DNA of 34,062 nt from Akkermansiaceae bacterium (GTDB lineage Bacteria; Verrucomicrobiota; Verrucomicrobiia; Verrucomicrobiales; Akkermansiaceae). A program made the position numbers and the translations under genes. The DNA lies in NCBI GenBank assembly GCA_022424905.1, contig JAKMGP010000198.1:1-34062 (forward strand), in the 5' to 3' direction. This document shows, in pieces, positions 33,590 through 34,062 of the stretch. The notes beneath the pieces were generated by a model. That model was not told the DNA's origin and ran no database searches. It saw only the letters and a list, made by a program, of their open reading frames with translations. How positions within the stretch are numbered: position 1 is the first letter of the stretch; every line of letters starts with the position of its first letter.

Positions 33590-34062
33590 ATGAGAGGATC
33601 AAAGAGAAGTGAGTTCCGTATATTAGGAAGGTCTGTTGCCTGTGCCGCTATTTGGTTTGCAGTCACCGGAATAGTGAGAGCTGAGGAGACGCCTGACTCG
33701 ACCAAGTCTCGTACTGGCCTAAATGTTTCCTCGGTCATCGGCAGTTCTGAACCGTTTTTTGAGCAGTGGGATAAAGGTGGTCTCGGTCTGCATGGCACCC
33801 TTTCAGTCGCCATGGATGGCACAGTCCTGATGTTTGGCCGTGGTGGAGGAAAAAACATCCATGAAATTTTTCTTAGGCGATCAGAAGACGGGGGAGCGAC
33901 CTGGTCGGAGCGCCAGCAGATCGGCAAATCGATCGAAATGGATTGGAAATCCCTTGGTATCGGGCCATACGATGGGGAGGGATGGGGTAATGATAAGCAT
34001 TTTGCCTATGCTACGCTAGGCACTAGCGTGGTTGATGAGAATACTGGCGAGATCATGGTTTT
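33590..34062 (+). CDS. Sialidase/BNR-repeat exo-glycosidase-like protein (3' end outside window)
   Basis: The first 157 residues are visible; the gene is open at the right edge. ATG at 33590 with AAGGA (33580-33584) at a good distance. The N-terminus is basic, then hydrophobic (GRSVACAAIWFAVTGIVRAEE), a signal peptide of about 33 residues. The mature part has EPFFEQWDKGGLGLHG, VAMDGTVLMFGRGGG and an Asp-box, RRSEDGGATWSERQQIG, typical of the six-bladed sialidase fold (sialidase family, BNR repeats). Homologues in PVC bacteria are numerous and often not true sialidases. Substrate unresolved. It is divergent from the secreted propeller gene. Confidence 0.75.
   Translation, partial: MRGSKRSEFRILGRSVACAAIWFAVTGIVRAEETPDSTKSRTGLNVSSVIGSSEPFFEQWDKGGLGLHGTLSVAMDGTVLMFGRGGGKNIHEIFLRRSEDGGATWSERQQIGKSIEMDWKSLGIGPYDGEGWGNDKHFAYATLGTSVVDENTGEIMV

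Overview
The window looks like chromosomal DNA of a PVC-superphylum bacterium, most likely a Verrucomicrobiota member. This rests on gene content, not on a marker tree. The signs are two PSCyt1/PSD1 (DUF1549/DUF1553) + DUF1501 pairs, a secreted PQQ-like propeller beginning WPGWRGPTGDG, a secreted SASA-type esterase, a sialidase-like gene and a planctomycete-type glycosidase-like propeller. I saw no phage, transposon, integrase or CRISPR array.

Layout. 1-609 (-) is the N-terminal part of a class I mannose-6-phosphate isomerase. 778-3228 (+) is an FtsK/SpoIIIE translocase with an acidic insertion. 3276-4496 (-) is a secreted PQQ-like propeller. 4617-9079 (+) is the first PSD1-DUF1501 pair. 9150-9545 (+) reads best as one selenoprotein gene: a secreted thioredoxin-like protein with a U-x-x-C motif, its in-frame TGA followed by a bacterial-SECIS-like hairpin, with a strong terminator after the gene. 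9767-12526 (-) holds a bifunctional-type PBP with a degenerate transpeptidase domain, an unknown membrane protein and an IscA-like Fe-S carrier. 12737-14312 (+) holds a DUF374 acyltransferase overlapping folD. A two-way terminator then faces rplM-rpsI (-). 15358-16905 (+) is a long cystathionine gamma-synthase-like enzyme, convergent with argC-argJ (-). 19326-20729 (+) is a secreted trypsin-fold pseudo-protease. 20772-26411 (-) is a second PSD1-DUF1501 pair with a two-domain SASA esterase downstream. 26832-28547 (-) is an MsbA-like ABC exporter, divergent from two tandem membrane-anchored coiled-coil paralogues (28651-30344). Then come tRNA-Ser(GCU), a gene-poor stretch with a probably frameshifted small gene and a SEC-C mini-protein, and finally a secreted glycosidase-like propeller divergent from a truncated sialidase-like gene.

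How it fits together. Housekeeping functions (chromosome segregation, ribosomal proteins, folate C1, arginine and sulfur amino acid synthesis, Fe-S assembly, peptidoglycan synthesis, lipid acylation) are interleaved with an exported degradative repertoire. The PSD1/DUF1501 genes with esterase, sialidase and propeller partners suggest polysaccharide or glycoconjugate breakdown, but substrates cannot be read from sequence. Several proteins keep a fold while losing catalytic residues: the PBP transpeptidase domain, the second SASA domain and the trypsin-like domain. Many starts lack a clear Shine-Dalgarno sequence, so start choices rest mainly on family N-termini and signal peptides.
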